This document shows positions 40,101-48,780 of a DNA stretch of 64,000 nucleotides, one piece after another. The position numbers and the translations under genes were made by a program. Positions within the stretch are counted from its first letter, which is position 1. Each line of letters starts with the position of its first letter. The notes under the pieces were generated by a model. The model was not told the origin of the DNA and did no database searches. It saw nothing but the letters and a program-made list of their open reading frames with translations. Source of the stretch: Abditibacterium sp. (GTDB taxonomy: Bacteria > Armatimonadota > Abditibacteriia > Abditibacteriales > Abditibacteriaceae); assembly GCA_030448265.1 (NCBI GenBank), contig JAUJNG010000006.1:70967-134966 (forward strand), given 5' to 3'.

Positions 40101-40127
40101 GCGAATCGTGCGCCCGTCGCGCAGTAG
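37104..40127 (+). CDS. Calcium-translocating (PMCA-type) P-type ATPase
   Basis: AAFTGESMPARKN, ICSDKTGTLTMNEM, TGDGTNDAPALNQAAVGLAMG, PPEERVM. Confidence 0.92.
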   Translation: MKLTGLTSPQVQQSRQQHGANVLTPPPRIPWWQEFLSKFEDPVIRILMIAAAISFGIGLLEGHLSIESIGIVIAILLATGLAFWNERKANAEFDVLNTTSDDVLVKVMRDGGITTTARKDVVVGDVVILDQGDEIPADGRVLEATSLEVNEAAFTGESMPARKNAGENQGGTFASNQLLRSTMVVDGHGVVEVEKVGDATQIGQIARESTEDTGEKSPLNQQLERLSKWIGVLGFGIAAGTFLALIARGVLLGELVLNSSQWIVALAGLVGVGIALTPVWLPLIYDFFELTGREKEPPAWLENGVKTWLSLFVLGLVTFGILIGIGIAAGQVPRSPSNWLPLPVIETLLRFFMIAVTIIVVAVPEGLAMSVTLSLAYSMRRMTATNCLVRQMDACETIGAATHICSDKTGTLTMNEMRVQEGYFGHTDKNAAAGQSWNQTPATVPFLYEAIAINSTANLGEVSAQGQSEPQSGKIGVIGNPTEGALLLWMHDSAADYQQAREGFQIAHQWPFSTERKFMGTLGTSSHGNLLHVKGAPDIVLARCETQLTSGGEVPLNVAARDQILAAIADCSSRGMRTLAFAFKSGEGLSPDADLLEVAQGLTWTGFVAIADPVRPEVKDAVARCRAAGIEVKIVTGDNPYTASEIGRQIGLFGADNERAGARPGEPMPDDVMLGTDFAALSDEGAEAAAQRVKVLARARPADKLRLVNSLAKRDAVVAVTGDGTNDAPALNQAAVGLAMGKAGTAVAKEASDIILLDDSFGSIATAVKWGRALYLNIQKFILFQLTINVVACGIALLGPFIGIELPLTVMQMLWVNLIMDTFAALALATEPPEERVMEQKPRGAEDFIVSPEMLRKIFAVGLIFIALLIVAIRLPIFSERALTQIPREELARGTVETTAFFTFFVLLQFWNQFNARTLGSSKSAFSGILENPYFLSICAAILLGQILIVTFGGQAFRVVPLSIPMWVTLIGVTSMVLWIGELVRFIARMSGPKAAPVAANRAPVAQ

Positions 40128-40132
40128 GATGA

Positions 40133-40162
40133 AAAGGACGCGCTTAAGGGCGCGTCCTTTTT
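40133..40162 (+). terminator. Intrinsic terminator after P-type ATPase
   Basis: aaaggacgcgc-ttaag-ggcgcgtccttttt. Confidence 0.82.
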
Positions 40163-40178
40163 GGTTGCTGAGATGTTC

Positions 40179-40243
40179 AGGCGGGGCTTGTGCCCTCTCC
40201 CAATCTCCACTTTCCCAATTGGAAGAGGGCGCAAGCCCCGCCT
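40179..40243. repeat. Inverted repeat (GGGGCTTGTGCCCTCTTCCAAT family)
   Basis: aggcggggcttgtgccctctcccaat ... attggaagagggcgcaagccccgcct. Confidence 0.88.
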
Positions 40244-40305
40244 CGACCAGATTTAGCAACAGAGGAAGATTGAGTTCTTTCTATCTTCAACGGCAACATC
40301 GGATC

Positions 40306-40857
40306 ATGGATGAACAAGAAAAAGAATTATTCCGCGATTTGTGTTTTGAATAAGCTGTGAGGCAAAAAAAGTTGTCGTGGGAGAGTGCCTTGAAGCAGTT
40401 CGTGACACAATTCCGACCACACCAAAGCGATTCACAACGGATACGCGATGTTTTGGAAGAGGCTATCCAATCTCAAGACTCCAGAGAAGTTGGCATATCT
40501 CTTTCCGTTGTCCGTGGCCTCGGTTATATCCATGGTGTGGGGTATTCTAAGGAGTATCTTCCACTATTCGCGGAGTTATTCCGACAGGAATGGCACTCTG
40601 CCCACGAGGATATGATTAATATTTTCGAGAATTTCAAATCAGAGGAAGCTATAGAGGAGTTGGGTGGGGCTGCACAAGTCAGGTTGAAATACTTGGATTT
40701 TAACGACAGCGAGGAGCTGGCCCGCAAAGCGATTTATGCGCTGTCCAGGATTCCTGGGCCACAAGCGCAGGAGAAGTTACAATTTATTGCTCAGAACTGT
40801 GACGGGCCGCGCCGAAAATGGGCGCGGCAGAAAATGAAAACTCAAGCCTGCCTGTAG
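40306..40857 (+). pseudogene. Hypothetical HEAT-like helical protein with in-frame TAA at 40351-40353 (GTG restart possible at 40357)
   Basis: MDEQEKELFRDLCFE*AVRQKKLSWESALKQFVTQFRP...; the same frame continues after the stop. Confidence 0.5.
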
Positions 40858-40978
40858 ATCGGCCAGAATTTGAGGCGAGAAGCGTAGCAATGGAAGCTGT
40901 AGCTGATTCCTCGGTCGCCGAAACTCCTTCGGAACGGCAAAACTGTTTGCAGGCCGCAAATTAAGGAAGGAACTCCCC

Positions 40979-42034
40979 ATGCAATCTCATGACCGCCGCT
41001 TGCCGGTTTATCTGCTCATCGACTGCTCGGAATCGATGGTGGGTGAGGCCATCGAAGGCGCCAACGCCGGAATGCGCCAGCTGCTTCTCGATTTGCACTC
41101 CGACCCGCACGCGCTCGAAACGGTGTGGATTTCGGTCATCACCTTCGCCCAGACCGCGACGCAGGTATTGCCGCTCACCGAAATGATCGGCACCAGAGCG
41201 CCCAAACTCAAAATTCAGCCAGGAACCGGCCTCGGCGCCGCGTTGCGCTTGTTGCAGGAGTGCATCGCGCGCGAAGTCCGCACCCACAGCGCGACCGAAA
41301 AAGGCGACTGGAAACCCCTCGTTTTCCTGCTCACCGACGGCGATCCGACTGACGAATGGCGCGAGGCGGCCAAAATCCTCAAAGAACCGACCAAAAGCGG
41401 CGGCAAAAAACTCAATCTCATCGCCATCGGGTGCGGCGAGGACGCCAATCCGCTGGTTTTAAACGAAATCGCCGATTCGGTTTTGATGATGGGCGATTCG
41501 CAGCTCGATTTTCGCAGTCTGTTTCAATGGATTTCGCATTCGCTGTCGGTGTCGAGCCAGCAAATCAACACCGGTGGCAAAGAAGCGGTATCACTCGCCA
41601 AAATTCCCGTCGAAACCTTCCGCGCGCCCTCGATTCCAGCTGGCGGCGCCCTCGAACTGAGCAAAACGCGCCAGCCGTCGCAGCTTTTTCTGTCGGTGCG
41701 CTGCTCCGACACGCGCAAGCCTTATCTGGTGCGCTACGGTTTCGAGAGCGAATACGGCGTTTATCTGGCGCGCCGCGTTCACGTCGTGGACGAAGATTAT
41801 TTCGCCGGCCCGCGCCCCAACGAAGACGCGCAACTGGGCATTTCGAGCGAAAAAATCGTCGGCGTTTTGCCCTGTCCGCACTGCTCCAATCAGGCGGCGG
41901 GCGCGTGTCCCCAGTGCGGCCAGCTTTTCTGCGCGCCCGACGACAATTCCGCCGTGCAGTGCCCCCACTGCCAGGCCGTTTTAGGCGGTGGCGGCGGGCC
42001 GAGCGAGTTCTCGATTTCGGGCCGCGTGGGATAA
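40979..42034 (+). CDS. TerY-like VWA domain protein with C-terminal zinc ribbon
   Basis: RRLPVYLLIDCSESMVGEAIEGANAGM (MIDAS), CPHCSNQAAGACPQCGQLFCAPDDNSAVQCPHCQ. Confidence 0.88.
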   Translation: MQSHDRRLPVYLLIDCSESMVGEAIEGANAGMRQLLLDLHSDPHALETVWISVITFAQTATQVLPLTEMIGTRAPKLKIQPGTGLGAALRLLQECIAREVRTHSATEKGDWKPLVFLLTDGDPTDEWREAAKILKEPTKSGGKKLNLIAIGCGEDANPLVLNEIADSVLMMGDSQLDFRSLFQWISHSLSVSSQQINTGGKEAVSLAKIPVETFRAPSIPAGGALELSKTRQPSQLFLSVRCSDTRKPYLVRYGFESEYGVYLARRVHVVDEDYFAGPRPNEDAQLGISSEKIVGVLPCPHCSNQAAGACPQCGQLFCAPDDNSAVQCPHCQAVLGGGGGPSEFSISGRVG

Positions 42035-42096
42035 GCGGCGCATTTGCGCCACACTGAGAGAGAAAATTTCGCGCGCAATGCGCCCCAACAACAATC

Positions 42097-42747
42097 ATGG
42101 CTCAATCTGATGCGGCGATCCGGCGCTTACCGGTGTATTTGGTTTTGGACTGCTCCGGCTCGATGACCGGCGCGCCCATTGAAGCGGTTCGTCAGGGCAT
42201 GAAAACCCTTTTAAACGAACTCAAATCCGATCCTCAGGCGCTCGAAACCGTGTTTTTGAGCGTCATCACCTTCGATTCGAGCGCGCGCCAGGTCGTGCCG
42301 CTCACCGAATTGATGCTGGTCAAGGAACCCGACTTTCAGGCGACCGGCACGACCGCTCTGGGCGGCGCGCTGCGTCTTTTGTCCGACTGCATTTCCAAAG
42401 AAGTGCGCCAGACCACCGCTGAGCAAAAAGGCGACTGGAAACCGCTCATTTTCCTGATGACCGACGGCGCGCCCACCGACAAATGGGAAGACGCCGCCGA
42501 CGCCATCAAATCCAAAAAACCAGGCAATTTCATCGCGTGCGCGGCGGGCGCGGGCGCCGATGAAGCGACTTTGAAGCGCATCACCAACATCGTGGTCAAG
42601 CTGCACGATTTGCAGCCCGAAGCCCTCAAACAGTTCTTCCAGTGGGTTTCCGCGAGCGTGGCGACGACCTCGACGGGCGTGGCGAATCGGGGCGAAGCGG
42701 CGGTCGCGCTTCCGCCGCCGCCGCCGGAAATTGTCATTGTGCCGTGA
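42097..42747 (+). CDS. TerY-like VWA domain protein
   Basis: RRLPVYLVLDCSGSMTGAPIEAVRQGMKTLL...LIFLMTDGAPTDKWEDA. Confidence 0.88.
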   Translation: MAQSDAAIRRLPVYLVLDCSGSMTGAPIEAVRQGMKTLLNELKSDPQALETVFLSVITFDSSARQVVPLTELMLVKEPDFQATGTTALGGALRLLSDCISKEVRQTTAEQKGDWKPLIFLMTDGAPTDKWEDAADAIKSKKPGNFIACAAGAGADEATLKRITNIVVKLHDLQPEALKQFFQWVSASVATTSTGVANRGEAAVALPPPPPEIVIVP

Positions 42748-42753
42748 AAAGAG

Positions 42754-42887
42754 TGTCCGAAAGCTAAAGCATCCGGCAGGGTGACTTCGCTCCGGTCGTG
42801 CTTCGCACGAGTTCCAGGTTCTGCGGGGTCAAATCGTGCGGAACACGACCGGAGCGAACCCCCTGTTAGATGCTTGGCTTCCGAACA
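42754..42887. repeat. Nested inverted repeat
   Basis: Inner cagggtgacttcgctccggtcgtgcttcgcacga/tcgtgcggaacacgaccggagcgaaccccctg; outer tgtccgaaagctaaagcatc/gatgcttggcttccgaaca. Confidence 0.75.
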
Positions 42888-42895
42888 GCCTATAG

Positions 42896-43054
42896 ACCTC
42901 TTGCAAAAGTGAGAATTCCGTCATTCTGAGGGGAGCCGTGCGACCTGAAGAATCTGGTTGGAGTTTCCACCAAGTCACGTTTGGTGAAGACAGCAGGTAG
43001 ATTCTTCGGGTCGCACGGCTCCCCTCAGAATGACGTGGCTGTGACTTTCCACAC
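42896..43054. repeat. Inverted repeat (GTCATTCTGA family), second copy, 37-nt core arms
   Basis: cgtcattctgaggggagccgtgcgacctgaagaatct ... agattcttcgggtcgcacggctcccctcagaatgacg, with weaker outer arms. Confidence 0.9.
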
Positions 43055-43105
43055 TTTCGCAAACGTCTTATGAATCGTCTTCGACTCTCGCCCCAACCCG
43101 CCTTT

Positions 43106-44653
43106 ATGAACCCCCAGACCCCAACACCCGAAAACGCGGCATCCACCGTGTTGACGCCTGTTCCATCCCCCGAAGAGGCGCAAGGCACGCCGGACGAACC
43201 CGTTTCCGCGCCTGAACCGGTTTCGTCCGCGCCTGAATCGTCCGTTCCGCTAGTTGAATCGAGCGAACCATCACCTGAATTGCTTGCACCTGCTGCTGAA
43301 TCGCTTGCCCCGTCAACTGAACCTGTCATTCCGGCACCTGAACCAGCCACATCATCACCTGAATTGGTGGCACCTGCTGCTGAATCGGTCATTCCGGCAC
43401 CTGAACCAGTCATTTCCACACCGGAACCGGCTTCTTCCACGCCCGAACCCCTGTCCGCGCCCGCCGAAACGCCGGACAATCCGGCGCTTTCACTTTCGTT
43501 TTCGCCCGCGCCGGATGCGCCGTTTCAATCTTCCCTCGCGCTGAGTTTGATTTGCGCGCGCGAAACCGCCCAAATTCGCTATGCCCTGGGCGCGCATGAT
43601 GTCGGCGAAAACGCTCTCATCTTCGATCCCAAAGACAAAATTCTCCTCACCTCGACCATCGACATCGCCGCGCGCGCTTTTGAAAATGGCGAGCGCGGGC
43701 CGCTTTTAGCCGGCACCTTTGAAATCAAAAAACCGGTGTGGCAGGAACTCGAACCCGCCGATCAAAGCGACGCGACGCCGCACAAAATCGGCGCGAACGG
43801 GGCTTGCGGCGACGGCTGGAAAATCGGCGCGGGCAGCGTGCGCGGCAAACTGCACGCGCATCGCGGGCTGTGGCGCGAGGATTCTTTTGCCTTTTCGAGC
43901 GCTGCTCAGGGCGAAGCGTTGTGGCAAATCGTGGCGGTTGCCGACGGTGCGGGTTCGGCGCCGCTTTCGCGCGTCGGCTCCCGCGTGGCGTGCGACGCGG
44001 CAGTTGCGGCCCTGGAAAAGTCGCTGGCACAGTTGCCCGCGTTTTCGCTCCATAAAGACGAGCTTCAATCCCAAGCTCTGCCGCTCCTGCGCGAGGCGCT
44101 CACTCAGGCGGCGGGCGCGGCGCTCGAAGCGATTCGCGCCGTTGCCGCCCAGCGCGGCAAGCCGCTCACCGCGTTCGCGGCCACTTTACTGGTTCTGGTG
44201 CGCCGTGAGTGGAACGGCGCGCAGCTTTGCGCGAGCGTGCAGGTCGGCGACGGCGCCATCGCGCTGTGGGACGAAGCGGGGCTGACGCTTTTGGGCGTCG
44301 CCGATCACGGCCAGCATTCCAGCGAAACGCGCTTTTTAACCACCAACGGCGTCGAAGCCGAATTCGCCTCGCGCGTCAAATTCTCGATTAAGCCCGATCT
44401 GCGCGCTTTTGCGCTCATGAGCGATGGCGTCAGCGACGATTATTTTCCCGAAGAAAAATGGCTCAGCGGCGTTTTTGACGCGGTTTTGCCGGTTTTACAA
44501 AGCGAGGATGATGGCGGCGCGGCGCTGGTTTCCTGGCTCGGCTACGAGAAAAAAGGCTCGTCCGACGACCGCACGCTCGTGGTGAGCTGGAAAGAGGCCG
44601 CGAGCGTGAAAACGGAGGCGCAAGATGGCGATTCTGACCGCGACGCTCGATAA
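43106..44653 (+). CDS. PP2C-family protein phosphatase with N-terminal Pro/Glu/Ser-rich repeats
   Basis: QIVAVADGAGSAPLSRVGSRVACDAAV, VQVGDGAIALWDEAGLTLL, FALMSDGVSDDYFP. Confidence 0.85.
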   Translation: MNPQTPTPENAASTVLTPVPSPEEAQGTPDEPVSAPEPVSSAPESSVPLVESSEPSPELLAPAAESLAPSTEPVIPAPEPATSSPELVAPAAESVIPAPEPVISTPEPASSTPEPLSAPAETPDNPALSLSFSPAPDAPFQSSLALSLICARETAQIRYALGAHDVGENALIFDPKDKILLTSTIDIAARAFENGERGPLLAGTFEIKKPVWQELEPADQSDATPHKIGANGACGDGWKIGAGSVRGKLHAHRGLWREDSFAFSSAAQGEALWQIVAVADGAGSAPLSRVGSRVACDAAVAALEKSLAQLPAFSLHKDELQSQALPLLREALTQAAGAALEAIRAVAAQRGKPLTAFAATLLVLVRREWNGAQLCASVQVGDGAIALWDEAGLTLLGVADHGQHSSETRFLTTNGVEAEFASRVKFSIKPDLRAFALMSDGVSDDYFPEEKWLSGVFDAVLPVLQSEDDGGAALVSWLGYEKKGSSDDRTLVVSWKEAASVKTEAQDGDSDRDAR

Positions 44654-46058
44654 CGGCGGGCTGATTCAATACGATTCCGAGGTCATCGGCGAGGGCGGCA
44701 TGAAGCGCGTTCACTTCACGCCCGACAAAAAATCGGTCGTCTGTTTTTTCAAAGATGCCGAAGTCGGTCAGGATCCGCAGCGCCGCGCGCGTTTGCAGAA
44801 AATCGTCGGCGAGTTCAATCCCACGACCGATCCCAGTGTCGGCGACTATTGGAAAAACTTGTTTTGCTGGCCGACGGCGATTGTCATCAAGCCCGAAATC
44901 GGCGTGGTGGCGCCGACTTACGCCGCCAATTTTTTCTTTGCCGAGGGCAATTTCAAGGGCAAGGAAAAACAGGCGAGCTGGTTCACCTCTCCCAAACTGC
45001 GCCGCTATCTGCCCGCCTCCGAACTGGGCGACTGGCTCAAATACATCCACATCTCGACCCGCCTGGCGCGCGCGGTGCGGCGCATGCATTCGGCGGGCGT
45101 GGCGCACTCGGATCTGAGCAACAAAAACGTCCTCATCGACCCCACGACCGGCGGCGCGGTGATTATCGACTGCGATTCGCTCGTCGTGCCGCAGATTTAT
45201 CCGCCCGACGTTCTGGGCACGCCTGGCTACATCGCGCCCGAAGTTCTGGCCTCGCAAAAGCTCGAACTGACCGATTCCCAGCGCATCCTGCCCAGCATCC
45301 TCACCGACCGCTACGCGCTCGCGGTTTTGATTTACGAGTATTTACTGGGCCGCCATCCGCTCAAGGGCCAGCGCGTCAACTCGGCGCTTTCGACCGAAGA
45401 AGACGACTGGCTTTCGATGGGCAGCCGCGCGCTGTGGATCGAAAACCCCGCCGACCCTTCCAACCCGCCCTTCGAGCCGCTTCAGGCGAACTACAAGCAA
45501 ACCGGCCCCTATCTCGCGCCGCTGTTCGAGCGCGCTTTTGTCGATGGACTGCACGCCCCCAACGCGCGCCCCGACGCCGGAGAATGGGAGCGCGCCCTGG
45601 TTCGCACGACGGATCTTTTGTATCCGTGCCCCAACGCGAACTGCGCGCAAAAATGGTTCGTTTTCGACGCGCAGTCTAAACGCTGCCCCTGGTGCCAGAC
45701 CGCGATTGCGGGCGCCGTGCCGGTTCTCAACTTCTACCGCGAGGGCAACAAAGGGCAATTCAAAGCGGAAAACAGTCGTCTGGTGGCGTGGCATCACCAA
45801 CGGCTGTGGAAGTGGCACATCTTCACCAACCAGTTCGCGGGCGAACGCGCCGACCGCACGCCCCAGGCGTATTTCGCCAGACAGGGCGACGATTGGTGGC
45901 TCATCAACCAGAGCGACGACGCGATGGTGGTCATCGCGGGCGCCGCGACGCCCAACAAAGCCCTGGGCAAAGGCGGCGGCGAAATTTTGCGCGACGGAAT
46001 GCAGATTCAGCTGTCGCGCGCCGGATTTGGGAGGCTGGCGGTGGTGCAGATGATTTAA
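44625..46058 (+). CDS. ter-associated protein kinase-like protein with zinc ribbon
   Basis: VIGEGGMKRVHFTPD, HSAGVAHSDLSNKNVLIDPTTGGAVIIDCDSL, GTPGYIAPEVL, CPNANCAQKWFVFDAQSKRCPWC; overlaps PP2C end. Confidence 0.85.
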   Translation: MAILTATLDNGGLIQYDSEVIGEGGMKRVHFTPDKKSVVCFFKDAEVGQDPQRRARLQKIVGEFNPTTDPSVGDYWKNLFCWPTAIVIKPEIGVVAPTYAANFFFAEGNFKGKEKQASWFTSPKLRRYLPASELGDWLKYIHISTRLARAVRRMHSAGVAHSDLSNKNVLIDPTTGGAVIIDCDSLVVPQIYPPDVLGTPGYIAPEVLASQKLELTDSQRILPSILTDRYALAVLIYEYLLGRHPLKGQRVNSALSTEEDDWLSMGSRALWIENPADPSNPPFEPLQANYKQTGPYLAPLFERAFVDGLHAPNARPDAGEWERALVRTTDLLYPCPNANCAQKWFVFDAQSKRCPWCQTAIAGAVPVLNFYREGNKGQFKAENSRLVAWHHQRLWKWHIFTNQFAGERADRTPQAYFARQGDDWWLINQSDDAMVVIAGAATPNKALGKGGGEILRDGMQIQLSRAGFGRLAVVQMI

Positions 46059-46069
46059 ATCAGCCTGCC

Positions 46070-47437
46070 ATGAGCCAAATTCACGACGAGTTCGAGGCGT
46101 ATCTGCGCTCTCAAACTGCGACCCCGATGCAAAGTTTCATTCGCGGCCAACGCGCCAAACTCTCCCAATTTTCCGACCGCACGCGCCGGTTTTCGGTTCA
46201 GATCAGCCTTTCCAGCGCGCACCTCGTGGTGTTCGATTTCGTCTGCTTCGGCATCGACGCGCGCGGACAGCTTTCCGACGACCGCTACATGGTCTTTTTC
46301 AACCAGAAAAGCGCGCCCGACGACGCGATTCAATTAGAAACTTTAAGTGACAAAGCGGCGAAGTTCGTTTTCGATCTCGATCTCGTGCCGCCTTCGGTTG
46401 CGCGCCTGGTTTTCACGGTTTCCATCGACGGCGCGGGCACGATGGCCGACCTTACGCCTTCGACGCTGCAACTGGGCGAAGACGGCGTTTCCTCGCCGCA
46501 AACTTTGCTCGAATATCGTTTTTCGGGCGCCGATTTCGCAGGCGAGAGCGCGCTCATGCTCGCCGAGATTTACCGCAAAGACGGCGAGTGGCGGTTCTGG
46601 GCGCAGGGCCAGGGCTTCGCGGGCAATTTGAGCGCGCTGTTGAAGCATTTCGGCGGGCAGGAAATCGAGGACGCGGCGCAAAATACGCCGCCTGCGCCCT
46701 CAATGCCGCCGCCCGCGCCGGTTTCGCCGCCCGCCATCGCTTCGGTCGTGGTGACGCCGCCCGCGCCCGCCGTTGCGAACGCGCACAACGCGCTGCAAAT
46801 GGCCATCAACGACGCGCCCATCGGCGGCACTCTTCAACTGGTGCGCGGCGAGTTTCAGGGGCCGATAGTCGTCGATAAACCGCTGGTTCTGGACGGAAAC
46901 GGCGCCGTCGTGTGGGCGCAAAACGGGCCGGTCGTGCGGGTTACGAGCGCGGGCGTGACGCTGCGCGAGCTGGAAATCGAGGCGACCGCGCCCGACGCCG
47001 CGCCGCACGGCGATGTCGCGCTGTGGATAGACGAAGGCGCCAATACCATTTTGCAAAGCGTGCGGGTGCGCGGCGAAATCGTCGGCGTGGCGGCGGCTCA
47101 GGGGCAGTGGCGGCTGCCGCCGGCCCTGAACCTGGGCGAATTCGCCGCGCGAGAGAACAACTCTTTCGGCTTTGAAATCGAGGTGCCGCACGCCTGCGAT
47201 CTCAAAACCAACATCACCGGACTTTCCATCGTGCCGCCGCGCGTCGAAGCGGGCCGCGCCAGCGTCGAAGTGCGCGCCGGAGGCATCGGCGGCGACACTT
47301 TTTTGGCCGGTCACATCGAGCTTTCGAGCGGCGGCATCGGGCGCACCATTCCGCTTTCGGGCCGCAGCACGAGCGGCGCGCCGACCGCGCAGGGCGTTTG
47401 CCTTTGGCGCGTTGACAGCGCGCAAAACGGGGCTTAA
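46070..47437 (+). CDS. TerD-domain protein fused to right-handed beta-helix-like C-terminal region
   Basis: FDFVCFGIDARGQLSDDRYMVFFNQ (TerD); LQMAINDAPIGGTLQLVRGEFQGPIVVDKPLVLDGNGAVVWAQNGPVVRVTSAGVTLRELEI. Confidence 0.8.
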   Translation: MSQIHDEFEAYLRSQTATPMQSFIRGQRAKLSQFSDRTRRFSVQISLSSAHLVVFDFVCFGIDARGQLSDDRYMVFFNQKSAPDDAIQLETLSDKAAKFVFDLDLVPPSVARLVFTVSIDGAGTMADLTPSTLQLGEDGVSSPQTLLEYRFSGADFAGESALMLAEIYRKDGEWRFWAQGQGFAGNLSALLKHFGGQEIEDAAQNTPPAPSMPPPAPVSPPAIASVVVTPPAPAVANAHNALQMAINDAPIGGTLQLVRGEFQGPIVVDKPLVLDGNGAVVWAQNGPVVRVTSAGVTLRELEIEATAPDAAPHGDVALWIDEGANTILQSVRVRGEIVGVAAAQGQWRLPPALNLGEFAARENNSFGFEIEVPHACDLKTNITGLSIVPPRVEAGRASVEVRAGGIGGDTFLAGHIELSSGGIGRTIPLSGRSTSGAPTAQGVCLWRVDSAQNGA

Positions 47438-47508
47438 GCTAAAGCGGTGACGGGTGAGAAATTTGCAGCCCTTCGCGCCCGAACTCTCCACAAAAGGACA
47501 ACCCAATC

Positions 47509-48084
47509 ATGCCAGTTTCACTTTCCAAAGGCGGCAACGTCTCGCTCTCCAAAGAGGCCCCTGGCCTCAAGAAGATCCTCATCGGCCTCGGCTGGGACAC
47601 GCGTGCCACCGACGGCGCGGGCTTCGACCTCGACGCTTCGGTGTTTTTGCTTTCCGAAACCGGAAAAGTGCGCTCCGACGCCGATTTCATCTTCTACAAC
47701 AACAAAACCGACGCCGCGAATTCGGTCGAGCACCTCGGCGACAACCTCACCGGCGAGGGCGAAGGTGACGACGAACAAGTGAAAGTCATGCTCGACAGCG
47801 TGCCCGTCGATGTCGCCAAATTGTCGGTGGCCGTCACCATTCACGACGCCGAAACGCGCAGCCAGAATTTCGGCATGGTTTCCAACGCCTTCATGCGCGT
47901 TTTGAACGCCGAAGGCGGCGCCGAGATCGCGCGCTACGACCTCTCCGAAGACGCCTCGACCGAAACCGCGATGATTTTTGGCGAGATTTACCGCAACAAC
48001 GGCGAATGGAAATTCAAAGCGATTGGACAGGGCTTCGCGGGCGGACTGGGGCCGCTCGCCAAAAACTTTGGTGTCAGCGTTTAA
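47509..48084 (+). CDS. TerD family protein
   Basis: [39 protein letters not shown]...[12 protein letters not shown]...[19 protein letters not shown]. Confidence 0.95.
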   Translation: MPVSLSKGGNVSLSKEAPGLKKILIGLGWDTRATDGAGFDLDASVFLLSETGKVRSDADFIFYNNKTDAANSVEHLGDNLTGEGEGDDEQVKVMLDSVPVDVAKLSVAVTIHDAETRSQNFGMVSNAFMRVLNAEGGAEIARYDLSEDASTETAMIFGEIYRNNGEWKFKAIGQGFAGGLGPLAKNFGVSV

Positions 48085-48088
48085 AAGT

Positions 48089-48186
48089 GAGCCACAAAGG
48101 ACACAGAGAAGGCACAGAGGGACACAGAGAAAATCCAGGAAGAATTTCTGTGTCCCTCTGTGCCTTCTCTGTGTCCTTTGTGGCTC
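48089..48186. repeat. Long inverted repeat (cacagaga family), ~42-nt arms
   Basis: gagccacaaaggacacagagaaggcacagagggacacagagaaa ... tttctgtgtccctctgtgccttctctgtgtcctttgtggctc. Confidence 0.92.
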
Positions 48187-48198
48187 ATCCACATCATC

Positions 48199-48774
48199 AT
48201 GGCTATTTCACTCAACAAGGGCGGCAACCTGTCGCTTTCCAAATCCGATCCTGGACTCAAGAAAATCAGCGTCGGTCTGGGCTGGGACGTGCGCTCGACC
48301 GAGGGCGCCGATTTCGACCTCGACGCTTCGTGCTTCATGGTCGGCGAAACCGGAAAAGTGCGCTCCGACGCCGATTTCATCTTTTATAACCAGCTCAAAT
48401 CGGCGGACGGCTCGGTCGAACACACCGGCGACAACCTGACCGGCGAAGGCGAGGGCGACGACGAATCGGTGTTGATCGATTTGACGCGCGTTTCGCCCGA
48501 TATTTTCAAGCTGGCGTTCGCGGTCACCATCCACGACGCGCAGACGCGCGGCCAGAATTTCGGCCAGGTGCAGTCGGCGTTCATCCGCGTCGTCAATGCC
48601 GAAACCAGCAACGAAATCGTGCGCTACGACCTCAGCGAAGATGCCTCGGTCGAAACCGCGATGGTTTTCGGCGAGGTTTATCGCAACGCGGGCGAATGGA
48701 AATTCCGCGCCGTGGGACAGGGCTTCGCGGGCGGACTGGGGCCGCTCGCCCGCAATTTCGGCGTCAACATTTAA
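48199..48774 (+). CDS. TerD family protein (paralogue of 47509-48084)
   Basis: [39 protein letters not shown]...[13 protein letters not shown]. Confidence 0.95.
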   Translation: MAISLNKGGNLSLSKSDPGLKKISVGLGWDVRSTEGADFDLDASCFMVGETGKVRSDADFIFYNQLKSADGSVEHTGDNLTGEGEGDDESVLIDLTRVSPDIFKLAFAVTIHDAQTRGQNFGQVQSAFIRVVNAETSNEIVRYDLSEDASVETAMVFGEVYRNAGEWKFRAVGQGFAGGLGPLARNFGVNI

Positions 48775-48780
48775 ATTCAA

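Noticed and set aside
37866-40259. 797-aa minus-strand ORF
   Set aside because: Antisense to the clear P-type ATPase; His/Arg/Gly-rich composition typical of a reverse-frame artefact in GC-rich DNA.
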